From: Fragilaria crotonensis
Lineage: Eukaryota > Bacillariophyta > Fragilariophyceae > Fragilariales > Fragilariaceae
NCBI GenBank assembly: GCA_022925895.1
Contig: JAKSYS010000003.1
Span: forward strand, 372,001-436,000
Reading direction: 5' to 3'
DNA length: 64,000 nt
Shown here: one piece after another, positions 55,501 through 64,000 of the stretch
How the letters are laid out: the number at the start of each line of letters is the position of its first letter
Position numbering within the stretch: the first letter of the stretch is position 1
Translations under genes and position numbers: made by a program
The notes under the pieces: generated by a model
Seen by the model: the letters and a program-made list of their open reading frames with translations, nothing else
What the model was told of the DNA's origin: nothing
Databases searched by the model: none

Positions 55501-56445
55501 TTGTATGGACATCTTGGTTGCTGTTTGGATGTTATCACATTGCGTGGTATCTCCACGTGAAGGGCACTTACAGCAAGTATTCCACCTGTTTGCATACTTA
55601 AAACATCACAAGCGATCCGAGATGGTTTTTGACGACACGGAGCCGGTTTTTGACAAAAATGCTTTCAAGGTCTGTGACTGGAGTGAGTTTTACCCGGATG
55701 CTGAGGAAGCAATCCCTCACAAGAACGTACCTGAGGAGCGAGGGCACGGTGTCGTCACAGCGGTCTTTGCTGCTGCAGATCATGCTGGCTGCAAGGCCAC
55801 GAGGCGCTTGCATACAGGTGTGTTCATATTTGTGAATAGGGCTCCGATCATGTGGTATTCCAAAAGACAAAATAAAGTTGAGATGTTGACGTTCCGCTCT
55901 GAATTCTGTCCTCTGAAGGTTGCAATTGACATGATTGAAGGCATTAGAGACAAGCTGCGGAAGATGGGTATTCCACTCAACGGTCCCGCGTCCGTGTTTT
56001 GCGACAACCAGTCGTTGTAAAGAACACCACGGCACCCGAGTCAGTGCTCAAGAAACAACACAATGCGATTGCGTATCACCGTGTCCACGACGCACAAGTG
56101 GCAGGATTCATCCGGGTTGCTTGGGAAAACGGTCGTGAGACTAACATTGCTGACCCGTTAACAAAGTTGATGCCTGGACCCCGTTTGAAGGAATTGATTG
56201 GGTATGTGCTGTGGTAAATGACTGAGGGCTCCAAAATGGAGTACCAGTGCCCATATTCGTTTGAAAAATATACCGATGAAACAACAGGTGCAGGATGTTG
56301 GCGGCCTCTGTTGGAGATGTGATTTTGTACTCGTTGATCGCGAGCAATGGAATGCTATTGTATGAAAGGGGGACACATGCGTCATGAAGAGATCGCAACA
56401 TGCAATTGTCAGACCAGGTACTATACTGATCACAACTGTGGGGAC

Positions 56446-56674
56446 TGATTTCATCCTACCGTGAGAGCACAATATCGTGTATGTGGTGCCTAGATTCATG
56501 CACCAGTACAACAGTACTACATGGGACACGAGTTAAGGAGGGCTCACAATTTCCGTTTTAGTTAATTACACTAAGTCCATCTACAACATGATGATGCCAA
56601 AACATGCATTGTCAATATTCCTGCAAGCAGTACTGCGGTTCATGATTCCTAGCGGTGCTGGGTGGCTCAAATCA
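56446..56674 (+). repeat. Right LTR of the copia fossil
   Basis: It is the direct-repeat partner of 46150-46378, lying 229 bp downstream of the last pol codon (stop at 56217). Confidence 0.7.
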
Positions 56675-57879
56675 ACAATGGTTCATGTCGAGCTCTTTAA
56701 GAACAACTTCAGCATGAAAGATAGCACGACATGATGTGCAAGGAGGAGCGCATTGATGATTCTCTTGATCTCTTGATTCATTTTGGACCTGGACAAGGAG
56801 TCAGTTCATTATCGTCAACAAGAATAGGATTGGCAAAATAAGATCCAGTCCAAGCACTGGAAAGGCAAGCTGCTGCAAACCAACAGATGGATGCCGTGGA
56901 AAACAAGATTGGTGGTGGCAACTATGTTTCCCTTTTGCTTGCACATAAGTCAATGAGTGTGCATTGGCACCAACATGCCTTGGTGGTCAGAACCCCTGAG
57001 AGAAGGATATTTCAATATCCAAGTCCAACTCAGATTTTGCATCATTCTCAAAATCCAGCAGCAGTATTCGTGCAATTGACTTGTAAATTAGTCAGTTGTC
57101 TAGTATGCATGGTATAAAGTTGTATTGCTTTGTTGTTTCTTACAAATCAATGTTTGTTACATGCTGCTGATGAAGATATTGTAGTATAATCTGGGGCCTG
57201 GGGAAGTGGTCAATCAAGGAGAATTTCAAGCCTCTCAGGCACATGGCCATGGTGGAGGGTTGGCACTGCTGCTCCACATCACCTGCGTGGGTGAAGTGGG
57301 TGGCAAAGCATTCCAATTTCTGTCGTCTATGCTGATACACTATATTGCTATCCAGAAGTGATTGGCTTGTCAAATTGATTGGATGGGAAAGGTGGAGTCT
57401 GCAAAGAAGCAGCTGCAGATCTTCCCAGGGAAGGGATAGTGGTGTTCATCTGTAACATACATCATTAACTGGACAAAGGTGTTCTTGAAATGGGGATGCT
57501 CCCTGTGTCTTAGCAGTGACACCGCCAGAGGAGGACGTTGCTTCGTAGCAATGTTTTGATTCAAATACATGAGTGGCTGCCTCAAGCATCAAAAGTTTAT
57601 TATACTTGTGATAAGCTCTGCTGCTGGATAAATGAATCACTGATGCTTGTGGAGATAATTGGATTTGCTGTTTCCAATATTTTGGAGCATGGATACAGTC
57701 AACAGATGCATGAATACCATGGGCTACAAGCCAAGTATGGCACCATCATGTAGGAGAAAGGAATCTTCATTGATGGCCATAAACAAGCCATTCTAGTTGA
57801 CAAAAGAAAGGAATCATTCTTATTTTGGATGCTCTCTTGATTCAAATATATGCAATGGCGGGACGAGGGTGATGACATG
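56675..57879. other. Gene-free region, probably transposon debris
   Basis: Only short frames are present, none with a recognised domain. It may include the eroded front part of the DDE transposase that becomes readable at about 57.9 kb. Confidence 0.4.
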
Positions 57880-58800
57880 CAAAGAGCGTGGCTACTAGGG
57901 TGGGAGTGCGCATCTGAATCAGCGATAGTGTGGGTCTCACACAATGAATCCAGCGTGATTTTCATCTCAAACAATGATGGTGGCAAAATAAGAAGGGGAA
58001 TGGAAGGTCTATGAGGGTATCAGATTTCATCTGTCCATGCCATGGCAGGCTGTGCTTGGACAGTATTCCTATAGGTGTGATAAGGGTTGGCTGACAAACC
58101 TGGAAAGAAGAATAATGAAGGCAACTGGCATGATGCAACAGAGGATATACTGAAGCAATCAGAGGAGAACAGTATTCCTGCTTTCGACCCAATGAATCCT
58201 GAAGCTTGCGGGCCTTTTGAGTTTGATAACAGCACAAACGATGGGGCTTATGCACCAGATACTCTTCTTGTGGCTGACGATGCATCAAAGATGAATCTGG
58301 GGCTGGAGGGAAAGTTCCTGCAATAAGAAGCACAGCATAAGTAAATTGAAAATAGGTAGCATTGTAAAAACCATGCATCAAGATAATGTATGGTACCCAA
58401 GGGCTTTCAGAAAGTTCTGTTGGAGAGAGAATTGTGGATGGACAACTGCCCAAACACTGTGGTGCCAGTTTTCTATCAAATCAAATCCAGCATGCTGTGC
58501 AATACACCATCTTGGGGCCCAGCAAGACTTGTTCAGAGCCCAGAAGTAAAGTTCTCCCTAAAGTTCACTGTGAATTGGGGTCAAACTGTTATGGCTCAAT
58601 TATTGCATTGCTAAAGACTGTTCTGCAGCATTCACTTGATGCAGTACTGCTGTTGTCTGTACACAAGTACTTTCATCGGGCGACACATTTAATACAAGAT
58701 TATTCCAAATGGTGCACCTATAAGCTTGCTGAGTATGCCCATACGAAGTGCATATCTCATAGGCGAATCCTGGACCATTGACTTGATCAGATGTTGCTTG
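57880..58800 (+). mobile_element. Decayed DDE transposase of a DNA transposon
   Basis: Plus-strand pieces fit the DDE endonuclease family common in fungal and stramenopile Tc1/mariner-like elements. A VWVSHNESSV-like stretch near 57925-57960 is where the first acidic residue is expected. KPGKKNNEGNWHDATEDI and FEFDNSTNDGAYAPDTLL (58087-58326) carry the second Asp. PKGFQKVLLERELWMDN is near 58393. A final PKVHCEL with the expected Glu is near 58555. The frame is broken by stops and frameshifts, so the gene is dead. No terminal repeats were found. It is not the same subfamily as the element at 3.2-6.3 kb, which has FLFDHSQGH instead of FDNSTN. Confidence 0.68.
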
Positions 58801-59413
58801 AAATGGCGAGAGGGGGAGAGATAACAGATAAACTCGAGTACAATAGAACAGCAGTACACGCTGCTACCATCAAAGCTAAGCAGTACGACTGCAGTCCACG
58901 ATACGGTACTACTACTTGCAGTTTAGAATTTGAAACAAGAAAGAAATGAAAAAATCCCTCGTGCTCTGTACTACTAGTCCTACGTCAAGTCCGAAATTCC
59001 CTTGGAAAATCACTTAACCTGTCTCATACAACCGTTTCTACTTAACCCCAGTATTTTTTGTCGCATGGCATGCGACAAAAATTCTTCCGAGTTTTGGGAT
59101 ATCCCAAAATTTTTGTCCTACGAAAAAGCTAGCGAGAAATTTCGTGCGACAAATGTTTTTCAGTGATTCTTGTCGATTGCAACAACTCGAAGGCAACTTG
59201 TTGTTGCTTGAAGGTATCCAGAGACCAGTTGTGCACCCTGTCTCCGTACTAAAAGTTCACGTCTTTGTACACTGTAGGTTCTACATACAGTAGGTATTAT
59301 CTGTAGACCCTCATACAGAGGTGTATGTGAACTTCGAAGTGCGCAGCAACAACAGGCACCCGCCATTGCATCAACAAGAAATCAATTCTTGCTCTTGAAA
59401 GGTCCCCTCAATC
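58801..59413. other. Intergenic with two adjacent palindromes
   Basis: There is no gene. A stretch at 58990-59030 (CGAAATTCCCTTGGAAAATC) resembles 19760-19800 inside the element at 18921-19855. Two palindromes lie at 59055-59081 and 59092-59109 (listed separately). Confidence 0.45.
59055..59109. repeat. Pair of perfect palindromes
   Basis: TTTTTGTCGCATG and its reverse complement flank a single G (59055-59081). TTTTGGGATATCCCAAAA (59092-59109) follows after 10 bp. They could form two adjacent hairpins. The function is unknown; they may be parts of a small transposon. Confidence 0.85.
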
Positions 59414-59912
59414 ATGTCAAACAACAGTGATGGTGGCGATGAAAGTGACTCTGATCTTGAGGATATGATGTATTTGATGTCTGGTTCAGCTGGTGATGCT
59501 GATTTGGATGATGCAGACGATGAGGAACCGATAGGAGAATGGAACTTCATCAGAGAGTTTGAGACAAGTATCGAGATCAATTTAGTAGACCAACATCTGC
59601 TGGAGGTGGCCCGCCAGGAGGTACCAATTGTCCTTAACCGTCTGAAAGCCAAGATGTTTGGTGGTAGAGTCAGGAATCTGTGGAAGGTTGCACCTGCTCA
59701 TTTTTTAGAGGCGTGGACGGATGCTAATTTGCTGGGACATATCAAGCAATTCATCAATAAGAACTTATCTCGGGATTCAGTCTCGAATTCAGAGATACTT
59801 GCCTTCATTCGGATTGAATTGATGCTCTCATTCTACCGAGTCTCCCCTTCATTGTACTTTGATATGGATGAGCGAGCAAATTTTCCATCTGCAGGACAGG
59901 GTTACGAGTATA
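59414..59912 (+). pseudogene. N-terminal fragment of a piggyBac-like transposase
   Basis: The frame opens at ATG 59414. It has an acidic leader (SDSDLEDMMYLMSG), then VAPAHFLEAWTDANLLGHIK and SEILAFIRIELMLSFYRVSP. This order fits the N-terminal part of piggyBac (DDE_Tnp_1_7) transposases: acidic head, FF-like helix, then the E-x-x-x-FI helix. Similarity ends near 59912. The open frame runs on to 60022 through simple CCAGACTC repeats that are not protein-like, so the gene is cut off before any catalytic Asp. TTAA target sites were not identified. The call rests on weak motif similarity. Confidence 0.45.
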
Positions 59913-60144
59913 CGGTCGGAAAGAAGGCATTCCCGCACCTCCAGACTCCAGACTCCAGACTCCTAACTCCAGACCCCAGATTGCATCCAACTCCAGTACA
60001 AGTACTGTACTTGTACTCCTAGTACTACCTGGTAGTCTAGTGCAGAGTGCTGGTAGGCTATGCGCCGTGCATGTGTAAGACACGGCAATTCCAGGTTGCG
60101 GGCACTGTCTCAAAATCACTCTACTACGAGACAGAGATAGCGCC
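59913..60144. other. Spacer with CCAGACTC repeats
   Basis: CAGACTCCAGACTCCAGACT-type simple repeats at 59940-59995 are followed by GTAC words. At about 59930-59957 the minus strand reads CTGGAGGTGCGGGAATGCC, close to the CTGGAGGTTCCGG element ends. It is the upstream region of the SPFH gene. Confidence 0.45.
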
Positions 60145-61164
60145 ATGAGAAAGGCCTTCACTTTCCCACTCCTTGCTCTCGGAGCCACTGGAGGATCTGC
60201 ATTTGCACCTTCCCCTTCATTACTTGGTCAGAATGCAAGAGGGGGGAACCTTCAGTGCGCAGCATTTCCTCGAACATTGGTTGGAGGTGCTGCCATCATG
60301 TGCTGGTCCTCGCTCAAAATAGTCTCGCAAGGAGATGCGGCGATAGTTGAAAGATTGGGAAAGTTTCACAAGAGATTAGATCCAGGCCTTCATGTTGTGA
60401 TTCCCTTCATCGATCGTCTCCGAACGACGATCAGCCAGCGAGAACAGGTCTTTGATATTCCTCCGCAAAAGTGCATTACATCCGACAACGCACCCTTATC
60501 AGCTGACGCCGTTGTTTATTGGAGGGTAGTCGACCCCGCCAAGGCTTTCTATTCGGTTATGGACTTGAAATTAGCTATTCAAAATCTGGTTCTTACACAA
60601 TTGCGAGCTGAAATTGGAAAATTAACGCTGGACATGACCTTTTCGGCTCGCGAACAGATAAACTCAGTACTTTTAAGAGATCTGGATGTGGCGACGGATC
60701 CCTGGGGCGTCAAAATAACTCGCGTTGAAGTGCGCGATATCATTCCAAACATGGAAATAATGCAAGCCATGGAACTTCAAATGGCCGCAGAGCGGACCAA
60801 GCGTGCTGTTGTCATCAAGTCAGAAGGAGAACGCGAACGGTCCATCAACGAAGCCGAAGGCAAAGCCCAGTCTCGCCTCATTGACGCCAAAGCGTCTGCT
60901 GAATCCACAACATTGCGGGCATCGGCGGAAGCCTCCAAGTTAGAACTAGAGGCTCAGGGGGCTGCGAAGGCGCTTGCTGTGTATGCGCAGGTCTTGGGGG
61001 GTAGCGAAGAGGCAGCTCGATTCCAGTTGTTTCGCGAATATATCGGGGCGCAACGTTCCTTGGCGACGAGCAACAATGCCAAAGTCATCATTTCACCCGA
61101 CTCCGCAAATGACATTTTCGTGAAGGCCATGGCATTTACCGACTCATCGCTGAAATCTGTATGA
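60145..61164 (+). CDS. Stomatin-like SPFH/band 7 protein, plastid-targeted
   Basis: Single exon, 339 residues. The N-terminus has a signal peptide (MRKAFTFPLLALGATGG) and then SAFAPSPS, a textbook diatom ASAFAP plastid motif. A second hydrophobic stretch (LVGGAAIMCWSSL) precedes the SPFH domain at about 60-215: VSQGDAAIVERLGKFHKRLD, PGLHVVIPFIDRL, then DAVVYWRVVDPAKAFYSV and GVKITRVEVRDIIPN. A C-terminal coiled-coil region (AEGKAQSRLIDAKASAES) is Ala/Glu-rich. The closest known type is SLP2/stomatin-like. These proteins form ring-shaped membrane scaffolds and regulate proteases or channels. A role in plastid membrane quality control is inferred. SLP2 is usually mitochondrial, so the plastid presequence is notable. 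Confidence 0.88.
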   Translation: MRKAFTFPLLALGATGGSAFAPSPSLLGQNARGGNLQCAAFPRTLVGGAAIMCWSSLKIVSQGDAAIVERLGKFHKRLDPGLHVVIPFIDRLRTTISQREQVFDIPPQKCITSDNAPLSADAVVYWRVVDPAKAFYSVMDLKLAIQNLVLTQLRAEIGKLTLDMTFSAREQINSVLLRDLDVATDPWGVKITRVEVRDIIPNMEIMQAMELQMAAERTKRAVVIKSEGERERSINEAEGKAQSRLIDAKASAESTTLRASAEASKLELEAQGAAKALAVYAQVLGGSEEAARFQLFREYIGAQRSLATSNNAKVIISPDSANDIFVKAMAFTDSSLKSV

Positions 61165-61330
61165 TTGGCCGCACTTACACTCTTGTGTGCCAAGTACAAC
61201 ATTACACCAAATCTATGTAAGGCAATGATTTGCTACATTGCGTGCGTCAGCATCGACGCTTGCTGGCTACATATAGGTGATAATGTCACTCCACATACAA
61301 CGCCCAACCTCAACGTAGTTAAGTGTCCCC

Positions 61331-63218
61331 CTAGGGCGATTCTGCTGATTTCGGTGGCCGAATAATAGTCCACGCCAACAAACATTCCGTGGTGCTACTG
61401 TGGTTTGCCAACATGTATGCATTCCCGGGAGGGATACGGAATTGGTCGCCAGCGCTCAGTAAGAATCGTTGGGCTGTCTCAGCAGAGAGTGAGCCTTCTT
61501 CCTCGTGAGGATCCCCGTACGCGACCTCAACTGAGTTTGGCTGGCAGCTGCAAACAGTGAAAACCTGAGAACAGGCACCTGTTGACTCTGGATCCTTGAT
61601 TCCCTTCGGTGGCAATTTTAGATTTCCCATGAGGTACCCAACAAAAACATTGTTGTCGGAGGAAGGAATATTGAAGGACTGAGCTGCTCGTCCCACAACC
61701 ATCCCCTCGTGCTTCTTTCGCCCGGTTTTCGGGAGAGGCAGCACAGTATCATTGAGATTCTCAGAATACGAGACCACCTCTGCAATCGCATTCGTAGAGA
61801 AGTTAGAGGGAATATTCACAAATATTTAGCACAAACATCAAGAACTTACTCTCGTTACTCGCATCCTCCAAACCTTCATCCCATATTTGCGCATATTCGC
61901 CATCCATATAGTTGTATTTCTTGCGCAGCCTTGAGTCATCAAATGGCTTCTCGTTCTCAATAATACTTGCACGATGAGGAGGTCTTCCTTTCTTTGAGCC
62001 GGGTTGAGAGGTCGCTGGTTTGCGCTGTCTTCGCGGTGTCGGGAGAGCAGTTAAAACACTCATTGGGACTGGCATACAACCCATTTCGTCTCCTAGTTTT
62101 CCAGCTTCACTGTGCGGACCGTACACCACCCGTTCGTTCTTCCAGTATGCAAGCGGCTTGACACGCATGCGCCTGCTTCGTCTCTTTCCTACTTCCGGTG
62201 ATTCCTTGTAGTCAGAAACAGGCACCGGGTTCATTTGTCTGTTTCCGACCGGATATCCTGGTGGTGAGAACATGGTCGCTTGCTTCTGTTTCTTCTTTCC
62301 CTTTGGCACAGCAGGTGTCTTTGCGGAAACGTCATCGGTGGCGTCGCTCTTGCGCGGGCGTCCACGTTTTTTCTTTTCCGGCATTGGCACCGGAGTTGGT
62401 TCCGTTGACGTAGTGCTCCCATTTGATGCGGCTATCGGTGAATTCATATCAAAACCAGCGCCTTCGTTCTCATCGTCATCATCACGGCTGGTCTCGTTTT
62501 GCTTTTCTGGTATTGGTGATTCTTCTTGAACTTGTGGCGATCGAGATCTGGAAATGGACTGATCTTGCGGAAAGTCAACATCGACTTCCGTCATATGCTC
62601 GGGCTCCTCGTCAGGATGCATATCGTCCGGTGGAGGCGGTGGGAGCAAGTCATCATCTTCACCTGGATCATCATCATCCATCGGAAAGTCGTCATCCGGT
62701 GCTGAGGGTGAAATTTGCATAGTGGCGACCCCAACAATGGGGCTTTTTGACGCCGCGTGGTTTGCTACAACGAGGTCGTCGACTTCGCTTACAGCCGCTC
62801 GAGCCTTCTCAGGCGTCTTCTCTGGGGTTTCTTCGGGAGACTTTGGTGTCGGAGGAGCTGTGGTGACAATACTAAGATCTCCGGGACTGATGGCGCCCAC
62901 TTCCAGCTTGCTTCGAAACTTTTCAATCTTGACACCAACACTATCTCCATCAGCATTTCCGTCCAGAGAGAAACGAGGAGTACTCCTCTTTTCTTTCTTG
63001 TTAACCTTTCGATTATCCTGCTTGAGTGGCTGCCGCTTCTTAGGTGTTGACTTGGTCTTCGGTATAACTTTTGGCGTTTTTGCCGTATTCCAGAATTCGT
63101 CAATGTCTTCTAAGCCATTTTCGTTCAGATTGATGTTGGTGTCGAGGTGCATCTTTCTGCTGCCCCTCAATACCCTACCGACAATTTCGGACGGCGCTGA
63201 CGGCGATGCGGTTTCCAT
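61331..63218 (-). CDS. CENPC: CENP-C/Mif2 centromere protein homologue
   Basis: Two exons, 63218-61850 and 61779-61331, give 605 residues across a 70-nt GTAAGT/GCAG intron. The long N-terminal half is disordered, with acidic and Pro-rich stretches and an AT-hook (KKKRGRPRK, residues 282-290). The CENP-C motif lies at about 345-367: RRSRRMRVKPLAYWKNE followed by RVVYG. A cupin domain forms the C-terminus: FVGYLMGNLKLPPKGIK, SCQPNSVEVAYG, FLLSAGDQFRIPPGNAY and LLAWTIIRPP. CENP-C binds the centromeric nucleosome (CENP-A or H3 variant) through the motif, dimerises by the cupin, and anchors the inner kinetochore. The three-part arrangement is diagnostic. Confidence 0.9.
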
Positions 63219-64000
63219 TGTGAAGCAATGTGGAAGAAAGCGTTTGTTTTGACAGAAGTATGGACTATAGGATAACCAGGTACCCGTATTTGAAGTTCGA
63301 AGTGTGTTGTAACAAGCAAGAAGGTGATGTTCGTTTCAGTTCATGCATTCGAATGCAAATCTGAGATGAGACCAGAGGGTATGTGCTGTGTGTTTTGAAT
63401 CACCCGTTTCCAAGTCAACGGTTTTTTAGAGGCCTGATACGAAGACCCGACAGTAGCCTGAGCGGATTTCTACGTCCTTCAACCCGTACTCCAGTACTGA
63501 AAGTTATAGGCGAGAGGCGAGTGCTGCGAGTGCACAGTGCACAGTCGCTTTCTACATTTGAATTCGCTACTGGTACTCCAGTATGCAGCCACTTGTACCA
63601 GAAACCACAGACATCACGCCGTACTGGAGTACTTGAGAGTGGAGACTGGAGCGTATACCGGAATACCGGTAGTATGATGATATGACATAGTAGTACCTCT
63701 AGAGTACCTACCGTAACTAGTATAGTACCATGTACTGGAGTCTACTCAAATGAAAAAATAAAACCTCTTCGACGAGTTCACTCAGGACACGCCAGATAAC
63801 GAAGATAGCAACTCATCAGAGACATGTAAAATGTATCATACAACTTCTGTAGTACCGGTACCATGGATGATGCACAATCCATAGTCCAGGTCTACCAGTA
63901 GCTAGCTATTCTCGGAGTACTTGTACCTCCTTCCCAGAGTAAAATGCCATGAAGACTCTACGGTAGTGTCTCAAGTACATGTCATGTTGACACTGAGATC
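63219..64000. other. Intergenic, GTAC-rich
   Basis: This is the upstream region of the CENP-C gene and beyond. GTAC words are dense at 63485-63735 and 63845-63990. No gene was seen before the window ends. Confidence 0.5.

Larger units (their letters stand above)
46150..56674 (+). mobile_element. Broken Ty1/copia LTR retrotransposon with a nested insertion
   Basis: A fossil copia element. The direct repeats at 46150-46378 and 56446-56674 both begin with TG and end in CTCAAATCA; they look like LTRs of about 229 bp. Directly after the left one is TTATCAGACCC, close to the initiator-Met tRNA primer site used by copia elements. A gag-like region lies at about 46970-48330 (it contains LVEKGFQTILDLATVQDEDL). 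Pol parts on the plus strand at about 52570-56217 include reverse transcriptase (RKARFVAGGHQTEP, ALYGLRNSGKAWRDHM) and RNase H (VFIFVNRAPIMWYSKRQNK). A 4.2-kb DNA element is inserted at 48342-52559. Besides this the coding region has several breaks. The LTRs differ visibly at many sites, so the element is old. Confidence 0.78.

Overview
The window looks like nuclear DNA from a diatom, probably a pennate one, though the species cannot be named from sequence alone. Several proteins carry the bipartite plastid presequence of diatoms (a signal peptide ending in an ASAFAP-like motif: SAFAP at 60190, NAFVIP at 16510, ESFLVP at 22225). Introns are few, short (57-213 nt) and GT-AG. One broken LTR element is a Ty1/copia of the kind common in diatoms. 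Spaces between genes are filled with short words centred on the palindrome GTAC.

Layout. 0.6-2.6 kb: a convergent pair, MOG1/RANGRF (Ran cofactor) and an F-box plus cytochrome b5-like protein. 3.2-6.3 kb: a decayed DDE DNA transposon. 6.3-11.2 kb: no host gene, but at least two small inverted-repeat elements, one containing a foldback array of palindromes. 11.2-18.5 kb: an F-box/Sel1/MYND protein, a membrane protein with a Lin12-Notch repeat, a plastid-type ribosome recycling factor, and an HCF101/Mrp-type Fe-S scaffold divergent from it. 18.5-20.3 kb: another inverted-repeat element with a 5-bp target duplication. 20.3-31.6 kb: HMG-CoA lyase, a plastid-targeted protein built of repeats resembling the C-terminal hairpin of cysteinyl-tRNA synthetase, TBCCD1, tRNA-Leu(UAG), an NSUN6-like RNA methyltransferase, a secreted double-ShKT protein, a TMEM223-like protein and an acidic nuclear protein. 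31.8-40.1 kb: ATG2 in a single 5.4-kb exon and a triple CCCH zinc-finger protein.

40.1-59.9 kb is a transposon graveyard. A broken copia relic lies on the minus strand near 44-45.4 kb. A second, LTR-bounded copia (about 46.15-56.67 kb) has been split by a 4.2-kb inverted-repeat insertion with an 8-bp target duplication. That insertion contains a satellite-like array of alternating A-B monomers of about 188 bp. Further on are a decayed DDE transposase (57.9-58.8 kb) and a piggyBac-like N-terminal fragment (59.4-59.9 kb).

60.1-63.2 kb returns to host genes: a plastid-targeted stomatin/SPFH protein and a CENP-C/Mif2 homologue with CENP-C motif, AT-hook and cupin.

The host genes do not form one pathway. 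They are an ordinary dense eukaryotic mix with several tightly packed convergent pairs (34-63 bp between stop codons). The most novel-looking items are the CysRS-like repeat protein, the A-B satellite inside the nested transposon, and the foldback palindrome array.
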